NCBI RefSeq assembly: GCF_034424645.1 | Contig: NZ_CP139969.1 | Span: 1,984,001-2,048,000, forward strand | Direction of reading: 5' to 3' | DNA length: 64,000 bases | DNA from: Bordetella avium | GTDB taxonomy: Bacteria > Pseudomonadota > Gammaproteobacteria > Burkholderiales > Burkholderiaceae_B | Shown here: positions 18,753 to 26,611 of the stretch, one piece after another | Layout of the letters: each line of letters opens with the position of its first letter | Numbering within the stretch: position 1 is the first letter of the stretch | Position numbers and translations under genes: made by a program | Notes under the pieces: model-generated | Databases searched by the model: none | Told to the model about the DNA's origin: nothing | Seen by the model: the letters and a program-made list of their open reading frames with translations, nothing else

Positions 18753-19952
18753 TCAGGCCAGACCCAGGTTGCCTGCGTAGGCGCGAACTTGAGCGTCAAG
18801 GGCAAGCACATCTGTCAAGTGGTCAAGCGTAACAGAAGGGCGGCCCGCCTGCCACTCGAGCGCTGCGTCGATGACCCGGGCAATCCAGGGATAAGGCAAA
18901 CGCCCTTCCAGGAAGGCTGCCACGGCGATCTCGTTGGCCGCATTCAGCGCAACGCAAGCCGCCTGCCCGGCCCGCAAGGCTTCGTAAGAAAGCCGCAGAC
19001 AGGGAAATCGCTCGAGATCGGGGGTTTCGAAGTCCAACCTGCCCCATTTGGCCAGATCCAAGGGACTGACGCCTGCGTCCAAGCGCTCGGGAAAACCCAG
19101 GCCATAGGAAATCGGAGTGCGCATATCAGGCTGACCCATCTGGGCCAGCACTGATCCGTCGTCATATTCCACCAGCGAATGCACAACGCTTTGGGGGTGG
19201 ATCAGCACCTCTATGCGATCTGCAGGCATCGCGAAGAGCCAGTGCGCTTCGATAACCTCTAGGCCCTTGTTGAGCATGGTTGCCGAATCGACGGAAATCT
19301 TGCGACCCATGCTCCAGTTGGGATGGGCGCAGGCCTGATCCGGCGTGACATCTTGAAGGTCTTCCGGGCTGTGACGGCGAAACGGCCCGCCAGAGGCGGT
19401 CAGGATGAGCTTGCGCACGGTTTTGGCCGGTGTGCTGGGCGCTCCAGCGCGCTCGCCCTGCGGCAGGCACTGAAAAATAGCATTGTGCTCGCTATCGATG
19501 GGCAACAGCTCGGCGCCAGATTGGCGCACGGCGCTCATGAATATCGATCCGGCAGCAACCAAAGCCTCTTTGTTGGCCAACAGAACGCGCTTGCCGGACT
19601 GGGCCGCCGCCAGAGCGGCGGGCAGGCCTGCAATGCCGACGATGGCCGCCATGACAGTGTCGCAGCCGGCATCGGCCGCAGTATCCGCCAAGGCCTGCGC
19701 GCCGACCCGGATTTCTGGCAGCGCACGTGAAGGGCTCCAGGCCTGGCGAAAGCGCGTGGCAGCATTGTTATCGGGCACGACAACCACGGCGGCGCCGGTC
19801 GCCAGCGCCTGAGCCGCCAGTTTGTCCATGCGGCTGAAGGCCGAAAGCGCATAAACGCCGAAACGCTCGGGGTAGCGCGCGATGACGTCCAGCGTGCTGT
19901 CGCCGATAGAACCCGTTGACCCTAAAACCGCGATGCGTTGAAAACCGCTCAA
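18753..19952 (-). CDS. dxr: 1-deoxy-D-xylulose 5-phosphate reductoisomerase
   Basis: A 399-residue NADPH-dependent enzyme making 2-C-methyl-D-erythritol 4-phosphate, the committed step of the MEP isoprenoid pathway that feeds undecaprenyl phosphate. The NADPH site is [59 protein letters not shown] and [20 protein letters not shown] hold the metal- and substrate-binding residues. The start is an unusual TTG at 19952: GGAG lies seven bases upstream and the TTG overlaps the cdsA stop as TTGA, implying translational coupling. No better in-frame start sits before the Rossmann motif. Confidence 0.95.
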   Translation of the reverse strand: MSGFQRIAVLGSTGSIGDSTLDVIARYPERFGVYALSAFSRMDKLAAQALATGAAVVVVPDNNAATRFRQAWSPSRALPEIRVGAQALADTAADAGCDTVMAAIVGIAGLPAALAAAQSGKRVLLANKEALVAAGSIFMSAVRQSGAELLPIDSEHNAIFQCLPQGERAGAPSTPAKTVRKLILTASGGPFRRHSPEDLQDVTPDQACAHPNWSMGRKISVDSATMLNKGLEVIEAHWLFAMPADRIEVLIHPQSVVHSLVEYDDGSVLAQMGQPDMRTPISYGLGFPERLDAGVSPLDLAKWGRLDFETPDLERFPCLRLSYEALRAGQAACVALNAANEIAVAAFLEGRLPYPWIARVIDAALEWQAGRPSVTLDHLTDVLALDAQVRAYAGNLGLA

Positions 19953-20794
19953 AACAGCACTCCAGACATGAGCAGGGCGACCGGCGCGACAGGCAGTACG
20001 GCATCGATGCGATCATAGACGCCGCCATGACCCGGCAAGAGATTGCTGGAATCCTTACGGCCGGCACGGCGCTTTAGCAAGGACTCGAACAAGTCACCCA
20101 CGATAGAAAGAATTCCCAACAATGCGGCGGCCGGAATCGCGACGAACAGCCCCCTGGCTAACAAATCCTGACCGAAAGTGCCCGGGTAAAAACCGCTGCC
20201 AATCGTCCAGATCACGGCGCCCGCCACGCCGGCCACCGCACCGGCCACGGTTTTACCGGGACTGACCCGCGGCGCAAGCTTGCGCTTTCCCCAGGCGCGC
20301 CCCGCAAAATAGGCGGCGATGTCCGCCACCCATACCAGGGCCAGCAGCGAGACCACATAAACCGCGCCTTTCAGAACAAAGAAAAGCGCCAGCGCGGACC
20401 AGGCGGCCAGCACCGCAAACACCGCAAATACCGACCAGACGGAACTGACCGGATTGGCGTCTGAGCGACCGCGGCAGACCGCGACGAAAGCACCGAAGAT
20501 CCAGATAGCCGCCACGGCTGGCGTCAAACCGTGCACGATCCAGCCGGTCACGGCTCCCCCCTGCCCTTGCAGCCAGAGATGGGCCAGCCACAGCATGGCG
20601 AGCAGCAACAGGGCCGGCACACCGAGCGCGACAAAACGAGCGCTTGGTGGCAGCGTTAGGCGCAGCCACTCCCAGGCCGCGCAAGAGGCACCCAATGCCA
20701 ACAAGGCCACAAACCACCAGGGATTGGCGCTGGCCAGCGTGGCGGCCAGCACGACGAGAAGCACCACGGCGGTAACGATACGCTGACCCAGCAT
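19949..20794 (-). CDS. cdsA: Phosphatidate cytidylyltransferase (CDP-diacylglycerol synthase)
   Basis: A 281-residue polytopic membrane enzyme that makes CDP-diacylglycerol from phosphatidate and CTP, the branch point for phospholipids. About seven or eight hydrophobic helices are visible. The family signature is near the C-terminus: [20 protein letters not shown] followed by [12 protein letters not shown]. The ATG at 20794 has GGGAG upstream and begins [16 protein letters not shown], a normal N-terminus; the 55 codons of open frame upstream overlap uppS and are not used. It is positioned between uppS and dxr. Confidence 0.95.
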   Translation of the reverse strand: MLGQRIVTAVVLLVVLAATLASANPWWFVALLALGASCAAWEWLRLTLPPSARFVALGVPALLLLAMLWLAHLWLQGQGGAVTGWIVHGLTPAVAAIWIFGAFVAVCRGRSDANPVSSVWSVFAVFAVLAAWSALALFFVLKGAVYVVSLLALVWVADIAAYFAGRAWGKRKLAPRVSPGKTVAGAVAGVAGAVIWTIGSGFYPGTFGQDLLARGLFVAIPAAALLGILSIVGDLFESLLKRRAGRKDSSNLLPGHGGVYDRIDAVLPVAPVALLMSGVLF

Positions 20795-20825
20795 GAAGCG
20801 TCTCCCAGAATGAAGTTGTGGCGTA

Positions 20826-21578
20826 TCAGCGCGCGAGTTGCGCGCTGGTGCGTCCGAAACGGCGCTCGCGCCCGCGATACCAGTCAAAGGCCGCTTCAAG
20901 CTGCTCGGCGCCGAAATCTGGCCAATAGGCGTCGCTGAAGTACAGCTCGGTGTAGGCAAGCTGCCAGATCAGAAAATTGGAAATGCGCTGCTCGCCGCCC
21001 GTGCGGATAAAAAGATCCGGCTCGGGCGCCCAGGCCATGGACAGATACTGCGCCATTCGCGACTCATCGATGTCTTGCAAACGGCCAACGAGGTCGGGCT
21101 CGGCCTGGAGCATGGCGCGCGTGGCCTGCAAGACGTCCCAACGGCCGCCATAATTCGCCGCGATGGTCAGGTGCAGCCGGTCATTGTGACGCGTGCGATC
21201 CTGTGCGGCCTGAATGAGTTCTTGCAAGCGGGGTTCGAACGCCGAAAGATCGCCGACGACATGCAGGCGAACACCCTGCTCTTGGAGTTTGCCGACCTCG
21301 CGCTCCAGCGCCTGAACGAACAAACGCATCAATAGCGAGACTTCATCCGCCGGCCGGCGCCAGTTCTCGGAGCTGAAGGCAAACAGCGTCAGGTAGCGCA
21401 CCCCGTGGCGGCCACAGGCTTCAACCACGCGGCGCACGGCCCTCACCCCTTTAGCATGCCCGGCGGTGCGCGGCAGATGGCGGCGTGTCGCCCAACGGCC
21501 ATTGCCGTCCATGATGATAGCGACGTGCTGAGGAATCGCGCCGGTTTCGGGAATCGCCTGGGTGGAACTGGTTGCCAT
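20826..21578 (-). CDS. uppS: Undecaprenyl diphosphate synthase (cis-prenyltransferase)
   Basis: A 250-residue cytoplasmic enzyme that elongates farnesyl diphosphate with IPP to the C55 carrier used for peptidoglycan and O-antigen. Motif [21 protein letters not shown] has the catalytic Asp24. [39 protein letters not shown] and the C-terminal [20 protein letters not shown] / [15 protein letters not shown] complete the family motifs. The ATG at 21578 starts directly before the domain. It is the first gene after the frr terminator, so a promoter for the envelope operon should lie within 21579-21737. Confidence 0.97.
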   Translation of the reverse strand: MATSSTQAIPETGAIPQHVAIIMDGNGRWATRRHLPRTAGHAKGVRAVRRVVEACGRHGVRYLTLFAFSSENWRRPADEVSLLMRLFVQALEREVGKLQEQGVRLHVVGDLSAFEPRLQELIQAAQDRTRHNDRLHLTIAANYGGRWDVLQATRAMLQAEPDLVGRLQDIDESRMAQYLSMAWAPEPDLFIRTGGEQRISNFLIWQLAYTELYFSDAYWPDFGAEQLEAAFDWYRGRERRFGRTSAQLAR

Positions 21579-21737
21579 GTAATATGCCTCACGCCGTCTG
21601 ACGACGTGGAAGATTGGCGGCGGCGCAGGCCCAGAGGGCGCCACAGCCACGAAAAAACAAAGCCGCCCCAGACACACTGTGGCTGCTCCTCGTGAGGGCA
21701 GCGGCGCGGCGGTGGCGGCGTAAAGCGTTATCGTCCT

Positions 21738-21773
21738 TGAAAAGCCGCCGCAGCGCAAATGCGCGTACGGCGG
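21738..21773 (-). terminator. Rho-independent terminator after frr
   Basis: Read on the minus strand just after the frr stop, CCGCCG pairs with CGGCGG at the base, with an inner GCGC/GCGC stem, followed by CTTTTC. This ends the rpsB-tsf-pyrH-frr unit and separates it from uppS and the envelope genes. Confidence 0.85.
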
Positions 21774-21780
21774 TTCTTCT

Positions 21781-22341
21781 TTAGACGGTCATGATTTCCG
21801 CTTCTTTCTGAGTAACCATCTTGTCGATGTCAGCCACGGCGCGGTCCGTCAGCTTTTGCACTTCGTCCTGGCCACGACGTTCGTCGTCTTCGGAAATGAT
21901 CTTGTCCTTGACCAGTTTCTTCAGCGCTTCGTTCGCTTCACGACGCAGGTTGCGCACGGCAACCTTGGCATCTTCGCCCTCGCTGCGCACGACCTTGGTC
22001 AGATCGCGGCGGCGCTCTTCGGTCAGGGCAGGCATCGGCACGCGGATGGTATCCCCCAGCGAGACCGGATTCAGACCCAGATCGGAGTCACGGATGGCGC
22101 GCTCGATCGGACCAGCCATGTGCTTTTCATAGGGCTGAACGCTGATGGTGCGCGCGTCAACCAGATTCAGGTTGGCGACCTGGCCCACCGGAACCGGCGA
22201 ACCGTAGTACTCCACCTGGACGTGGTCGAGAATGCCCGCGTGGGCGCGGCCGGTACGAATCTTCGACAGGTTGATCTTGAGCGTGTCAAGCGACTTGCTC
22301 ATCCTGGACTCGGCCGAATTACGAATATCTGCGACGCTCAT
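21781..22341 (-). CDS. frr: Ribosome recycling factor
   Basis: A 186-residue protein that, with EF-G, splits post-termination ribosomes. The tRNA-mimic three-helix domain shows [20 protein letters not shown], and the second domain [18 protein letters not shown]. The C-terminal helix contains [20 protein letters not shown]. Length is exactly that of the family. It starts at the ATG at 22341, 12 bases after the pyrH stop, and ends shortly before a strong terminator. Confidence 0.98.
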   Translation of the reverse strand: MSVADIRNSAESRMSKSLDTLKINLSKIRTGRAHAGILDHVQVEYYGSPVPVGQVANLNLVDARTISVQPYEKHMAGPIERAIRDSDLGLNPVSLGDTIRVPMPALTEERRRDLTKVVRSEGEDAKVAVRNLRREANEALKKLVKDKIISEDDERRGQDEVQKLTDRAVADIDKMVTQKEAEIMTV

Positions 22342-22353
22342 AGCGTTTCCTTA

Positions 22354-23070
22354 TTAAACGTGCACCAGGGTGCCTTCGTCTTCGCCTCCGACCACACGCT
22401 TGAGTGCGCCGGATTTGTTGATCGAGAACACCTTGATGGGCAATTTCTGATCACGGCACAGCGCGAAGGCCGTGGCGTCCATGACTTCGAGGCGACGCAC
22501 AATGGCTTCGTCGAAGCTGATACGCGCATAGCGCGTGGCGGTGGGATCTTTGTTGGGGTCCGCGCTGTAAATGCCGTCAACCTTGGTGGCCTTCAGCACG
22601 ATTTCCGCGCCGATCTCCGCGCCGCGCAGGGCCGCAGCCGTGTCCGTCGTGAAGAAAGGGTTGCCGGTGCCAGCGGCGAAAATGACGACCTTGCCCTCTT
22701 CGAGGTAGCGCAGCGTCTTGGGACGAATATAGGGTTCAACGACCTGATCGATGTTCAAGGCCGATTGCACGCGGGTGTCCAGGCCCTTGTGCTTCAACGC
22801 ATCTTGCAGCGCAAGCGCGTTCATGATCGTGGCCATCATGCCCATGTAGTCGGCGGTTGCGCGGTCCATGCCTTGCGCACCCGGGGCGACCCCACGGAAG
22901 ATGTTGCCACCACCGATGACAATGGCAAGCTCGACGCCCATGGCGGCGACTTCGGCGATCTCATCGGTCATGCGGACGATGGTGGAACGGTTGATGCCAA
23001 AAGCATCATCGCCCATCAGCGCCTCGCCGGAAAGTTTGAGAAGAACCCGTTTATATGATCTGCTGCTCAT
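22354..23070 (-). CDS. pyrH: Uridylate kinase
   Basis: A 238-residue hexameric UMP kinase of the amino acid kinase fold; it makes UDP for nucleotide and cell-wall precursor synthesis. The start [20 protein letters not shown] has the Lys-rich ATP-binding strand. [48 protein letters not shown] and VDGIYSADP are conserved. The ATG at 23070 was chosen by homology; the 41 upstream codons cross the hairpin-rich tsf-pyrH gap. It lies between tsf and frr, the standard order. Confidence 0.97.
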   Translation of the reverse strand: MSSRSYKRVLLKLSGEALMGDDAFGINRSTIVRMTDEIAEVAAMGVELAIVIGGGNIFRGVAPGAQGMDRATADYMGMMATIMNALALQDALKHKGLDTRVQSALNIDQVVEPYIRPKTLRYLEEGKVVIFAAGTGNPFFTTDTAAALRGAEIGAEIVLKATKVDGIYSADPNKDPTATRYARISFDEAIVRRLEVMDATAFALCRDQKLPIKVFSINKSGALKRVVGGEDEGTLVHV

Positions 23071-23150
23071 AGGTGATATCCCGAGAAACGATCCGACGAA
23101 AGTGTAAGACAAGAAATAGGCCGGCCGCAGAGGATTATGGCCCCCTCCGC

Positions 23151-23169
23151 GCCGGCCTTTAAGGCCGGC
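23151..23169. repeat. tsf-pyrH intergenic hairpin
   Basis: GCCGGCC and GGCCGGC face each other across TTTAA, giving a nearly perfect 19-base palindrome. A further GGCCGGCC copy is at about 23119-23126. It sits in the 141-base gap between tsf and pyrH and may attenuate transcription or protect the mRNA. No clear U-tract follows. Confidence 0.5.
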
Positions 23170-23211
23170 CGCCCGAAAGGCGGCTCCGGCCACAGCACGA
23201 TTTATTCAGCT

Positions 23212-24090
23212 TCAGGCGTGGCCAGCGGCGGCGGCGGCAACTTCAGCGGCAAAATCGGTGGTCTTCTTTTCGATGCCTTCACCAACGACGTAAAGAACGA
23301 ATTGGCTGATCGAGGCGCCCTTTTCCTTGAGCATCTGTTCAACCGTTTGCTTGTCGTTCTTGACGAAGGGCTGCGACAACAGCGTGACTTCTTTCAGGAA
23401 CTTCTGCACCGAACCCTCAACCATCTTGGCTGCGATATCCGCCGGCTTGCCCGACTCGGCAGCCTTCTGCTCGGCAACCGAGCGCTCGGCAGCGATGTCA
23501 GCGGCGGCGACGCCGTCGGCATTCAGCGCCTTGGGCTTGGTGGCCGCGATGTGCATGGCCAGATCCTTGCCGACTTCTTCGGCACCAGCGAACTCGACCA
23601 GAACGCCGATACGGCCGCCATGGACATAGCTGGCCAGGGCGTTCGGGGTGGCGATGCGCTGGAAGCGGCGGATCGAGATGTTTTCGCCGATCTTGCCGAC
23701 CAGGGCGGTACGGGTGGTTTCAACCGTGCCTTCGCCGAAAGCCAGTTCGGACAGCGCAGCGACGTCAGCAGGATTCTGGGCGGCGACCAGGCCAGCCAGC
23801 TTGTTGACGAAGTCGATGAAGTCCGGGTTCTTGGCCACGAAGTCGGTTTCGCAATTGACTTCGATGACGGCGCCTTGCTTGCCATCGGCGGCGATGAACA
23901 GACCGATCAGGCCTTCAGCCGTCACGCGGGAAGCGGCCTTGCTGGCCTTGTTGCCCAGCTTGACGCGCAGGATTTCCTCGGCGCGGGCCAGGTCACCTTC
24001 GGCTTCGGTCAAGGCCTTTTTGCACTCCATCATGGGTGCGTCGGTCTTCTCGCGCAGTTCCTTGACCAGGGCGGCGGTAATTTCAGCCAT
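23212..24090 (-). CDS. tsf: Elongation factor Ts
   Basis: A 292-residue guanine-nucleotide exchange factor for EF-Tu. The N-terminal UBA-like domain is [21 protein letters not shown], followed by the TDF-containing exchange core: [20 protein letters not shown] contains the conserved TDFVA motif that contacts EF-Tu. The dimerisation half includes [27 protein letters not shown] site precedes the ATG. It is downstream of rpsB with a hairpin in between. Confidence 0.98.
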   Translation of the reverse strand: MAEITAALVKELREKTDAPMMECKKALTEAEGDLARAEEILRVKLGNKASKAASRVTAEGLIGLFIAADGKQGAVIEVNCETDFVAKNPDFIDFVNKLAGLVAAQNPADVAALSELAFGEGTVETTRTALVGKIGENISIRRFQRIATPNALASYVHGGRIGVLVEFAGAEEVGKDLAMHIAATKPKALNADGVAAADIAAERSVAEQKAAESGKPADIAAKMVEGSVQKFLKEVTLLSQPFVKNDKQTVEQMLKEKGASISQFVLYVVGEGIEKKTTDFAAEVAAAAAGHA

Positions 24091-24113
24091 GTTTGCTCCA
24101 ATTCGCTATGACA

Positions 24114-24134
24114 TGCCCCGGAAGAACCGGGGCA
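24114..24134. repeat. rpsB-tsf intergenic hairpin
   Basis: A perfect 8-bp stem TGCCCCGG / CCGGGGCA with a five-base AAGAA loop, between rpsB and tsf. There is no U-tract, so it is more likely a partial attenuator or mRNA-stability element than a full terminator. A partial terminator at this place is known in E. coli. Confidence 0.55.
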
Positions 24135-24242
24135 CAGGTTTGATTCATTGTGACACCCGCATGGCGGCCAAAGCCGCTGGCGGGCAAGAGGCGGGAGCCC
24201 GCCTCGGCATGATCGACGCCGGATATTTCATCCGGCAGATCA

Positions 24243-24992
24243 TCAAGCCTGGCCGTCTTGAACTTCGACGAACTCTTCCTCGCCTTCGACGATCTCTTCG
24301 ACCAGACCGTTGAGGTTTTGTTCGCGGCCTTCCAGCACGGCGTCAGCGATACCCTTGGCGTACAGAGCGATGGCGCGGGCCGAGTCGTCGTTGCCGGGGA
24401 TGATGTAATCCACGCCGTCGGGCGAATGGTTGGTGTCAACCACGGCCACAACCGGGATGCCCAGGGTGCGGGCTTCAGCCACAGCGATCTTGTGGTAACC
24501 GACGTCGATCACGAACAGGGCATCGGGCAGACCGTTCATGTCCTTGATGCCGCCGATGGCCTTGTTCAGCTTGTCGAGTTCGCGTTGGAACAGCAGGCCT
24601 TCTTTCTTGGTCAGGCGCTCGACGCTACCGTCGGCAACCATGACTTCCATTTCTTTCAGGCGCTTGATCGAACTCTTGACCGTCTTGAAGTTGGTCAGCA
24701 TGCCGCCGAGCCAGCGGGCATCGACGAAGGGCATGCCGCAACGCTCGGCTTCAGCAGCCACCAGCTCACGGGCGGCGCGCTTGGTGCCGACGAACAGAAT
24801 GTTGCCACCACGAGCAGCCAGTTGCTTGACGAACTTGGTCGCTTCTTGGTACTTGGCGACGGTCTGCTCGAGGTTGATGATGTGAATCTTGTTGCGATGA
24901 CCGAAGATGTAAGGGGCCATCTTCGGGTTCCAGTAACGGGTCTGGTGACCAAAGTGGACACCGGCTTCCAGCATTTCGCGCATGAGGGACAT
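24243..24992 (-). CDS. rpsB: 30S ribosomal protein S2
   Basis: A 249-residue small-subunit protein. The sequence is strongly conserved: [77 protein letters not shown] and [20 protein letters not shown]. The ATG at 24992 (MSLMREML) follows CGGAGAT; a second ATG three codons later is possible. An acidic tail ([15 protein letters not shown]) is normal. It is the first gene of the minus-strand unit, with a long untranslated leader region upstream. Confidence 0.98.
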   Translation of the reverse strand: MSLMREMLEAGVHFGHQTRYWNPKMAPYIFGHRNKIHIINLEQTVAKYQEATKFVKQLAARGGNILFVGTKRAARELVAAEAERCGMPFVDARWLGGMLTNFKTVKSSIKRLKEMEVMVADGSVERLTKKEGLLFQRELDKLNKAIGGIKDMNGLPDALFVIDVGYHKIAVAEARTLGIPVVAVVDTNHSPDGVDYIIPGNDDSARAIALYAKGIADAVLEGREQNLNGLVEEIVEGEEEFVEVQDGQA

Positions 24993-25391
24993 AATATCTC
25001 CGAGGGTTGGGTCTTGCGTCTGGCCTGCACCGGATCTATCCGGCACCCTGGGTGGCTAAACGCGCGATTTCCCGCAGACAACCTTGCCTGTCGGGATCAT
25101 TCTGCAAAAAACGGGCCGACCGATCGTGCTCACACCCTGAGGGATCGCTCTTGAGGTGTTCACGACAAACCCAGACGGCCATCATGGCAACAGGCCACGG
25201 CTGATTCGAGACGTTTTGTAGGCGGCGGAATCCGGCATACAGGAATCAGGACCTGGGGCATTTCTCCAGCCAGACCCTTGCGGATCTGCGAGAACTTAAG
25301 CCAGATGCCCACACCATGCCTGCACCGCCGCTCAAAAACGTGACCGAATCCCTATGAGAGCGTTCTCACCCCCTCATTGCACCCGGTTTTG

Positions 25392-25421
25392 CTTCTTGCA
25401 CTTACTCTTCTTGCACTTACT
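25392..25421. repeat. 15-bp tandem repeat in rpsB-map gap
   Basis: Two exact adjacent copies of CTTCTTGCACTTACT, followed by degenerate pyrimidine-rich relatives to about 25445. Read on the minus strand the block is purine-rich. Its role is unknown. Confidence 0.8.
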
Positions 25422-25723
25422 TTCTTACCTTTCTTGCTCTTACCTGGCCCACGGCCGGCTTACAGACACACTCGCTCCGGTTCGCATCGACTCCGGTTTT
25501 GCCTCGATTTTCGGTGCCGCTTTCTGCCTGACCCGATCCGCCCGGCCCGCTCAGTCCTGCCGTTCCTTCGCAACGACGAACATCCTGACCCGACTTTTCA
25601 GCATTTAGCAAAAATGCCGCACGAAAACCACGCAACCATCGCGATGCACCCGATTTCACACCCTATTTCAGTGCAATATATAGCGTCGAACTGATCTGGC
25701 TGCCACCGTTTTCCTGGTAAGCC

Positions 25724-25729
25724 TATAAT
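25724..25729 (+). promoter_or_regulatory. Likely -10 element of the map promoter
   Basis: A perfect TATAAT 36 bases upstream of the map start codon. The -35 at 17-base spacing (TGCCAC) is weak, so an activator or upstream element may help. Confidence 0.5.
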
Positions 25730-25765
25730 TCTACTATTTTTCCAAGCCGATACTCAAGCTGATAC

Positions 25766-26587
25766 ATGGGCATAGTTACCGACCCGGCCGATCTGGCCAA
25801 GATGCGCGCCGCCTGCCAGGACGCCGCCAGAATTCTCGACTACATCACCCCATTCGTAAAACCGGGCGTGACCACCGGAGAACTCGACAGGATTGCGCTG
25901 CAATACCTGACTGAAGAGCTGAAAGTGAAGTCGGCCACGGTGGGCTATGCGCCGCCCGGCTACCCCCCCTTTCCCGGCGCTATCTGCACGTCCGTCAATC
26001 ACCAGGTCTGCCACGGCATCCCCGGAGAAAAAGCCCTGAAAAATGGTGACGTGCTCAATATCGACGTCACGATTATCAAGGACGGCTGGTTCGGCGACAC
26101 GAGCCGCATGTATTACGTGGGCGAGCCCAGCATTCTGGCGCGCCGCCTGACGGAAGTGACCTTCGAATGCATGTGGAAAGGCATCGCGGCCGTGCGTAAC
26201 GGCGCAACCTTGGGCGATGTCGGCCACGCCATTCAGAAGCACGCCGAAGCCCAGGGCTTTTCCGTAGTGCGCGAGTTTTGCGGCCATGGCATCGGCCAGC
26301 GCTTCCATGAAGATCCGCAGGTCTTGCACTATGGCAAGCCGGGTTCGGGCGTGAAACTGCAAACCGGCATGCTCTTCACGATCGAGCCCATGATCAACGC
26401 GGGCCGCCGCGAGATCCGCCAGCTGGCCGACGGCTGGACGGTCGTGACGCGCGATCACAGCCTGTCGGCGCAATGGGAGCACGCCATTTGCGTAACCGAT
26501 AGCGGCTGCGAAGTGCTGACCGTCTCGCCGGGCATGCCGCGCCCGCCGGCCTTCGTGCCCGATACCGTCATCGTTCCGGCAATCTGA
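25766..26587 (+). CDS. map: Methionine aminopeptidase, type I
   Basis: A 273-residue dinuclear metalloprotease that removes the initiator methionine from nascent proteins. Metal ligands visible are D100 and D111 (VLNIDVTIIKDGWFGDTSRM), the His in REFCGHGIGQRFHEDP, the Glu in MLFTIEPMINAG and a final Glu in SAQWEHAICVTDSG. SVNHQVCHGIPG is the type I substrate-binding segment with the conserved His. Length fits the simple type I form without an N-terminal extension. It is divergent from rpsB and only 24 bases upstream of glnD, so map-glnD is probably an operon. Confidence 0.97.
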   Translation: MGIVTDPADLAKMRAACQDAARILDYITPFVKPGVTTGELDRIALQYLTEELKVKSATVGYAPPGYPPFPGAICTSVNHQVCHGIPGEKALKNGDVLNIDVTIIKDGWFGDTSRMYYVGEPSILARRLTEVTFECMWKGIAAVRNGATLGDVGHAIQKHAEAQGFSVVREFCGHGIGQRFHEDPQVLHYGKPGSGVKLQTGMLFTIEPMINAGRREIRQLADGWTVVTRDHSLSAQWEHAICVTDSGCEVLTVSPGMPRPPAFVPDTVIVPAI

Positions 26588-26611
26588 CCCTCTTATCCCG
26601 TCCGCTCCTGC

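Larger units (their letters stand above)
24993..25765. other. 773-base rpsB-map intergenic region without a recognisable gene
   Basis: This divergent gap should contain the rpsB leader and promoter and the map promoter. Short open frames on both strands (65-105 codons) have no protein-like character, are rich in Cys/Arg/Pro, and lack ribosome sites. A pyrimidine-rich track with a 15-bp direct repeat is at 25392-25421, and the small inverted repeat TGAGA / TCTCA is at 25355-25368. I see no tRNA or known riboswitch. The stretch from about 25340 to 25700 is less GC-rich than the coding DNA. Confidence 0.6.

Noticed and set aside
25417..25659. An 80-codon minus-strand frame in the rpsB-map gap, followed in another frame by Lys/Arg-rich codons, that I considered as a histone-like protein
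   Set aside because: The composition comes from the purine-rich repeat; it lacks the KKA-type repeats of H1-like proteins and a start signal.
25354..25694. Short Cys/Leu-rich frames in the rpsB-map gap
   Set aside because: They arise from the pyrimidine-rich repeat track, have no ribosome site and no conserved pattern.
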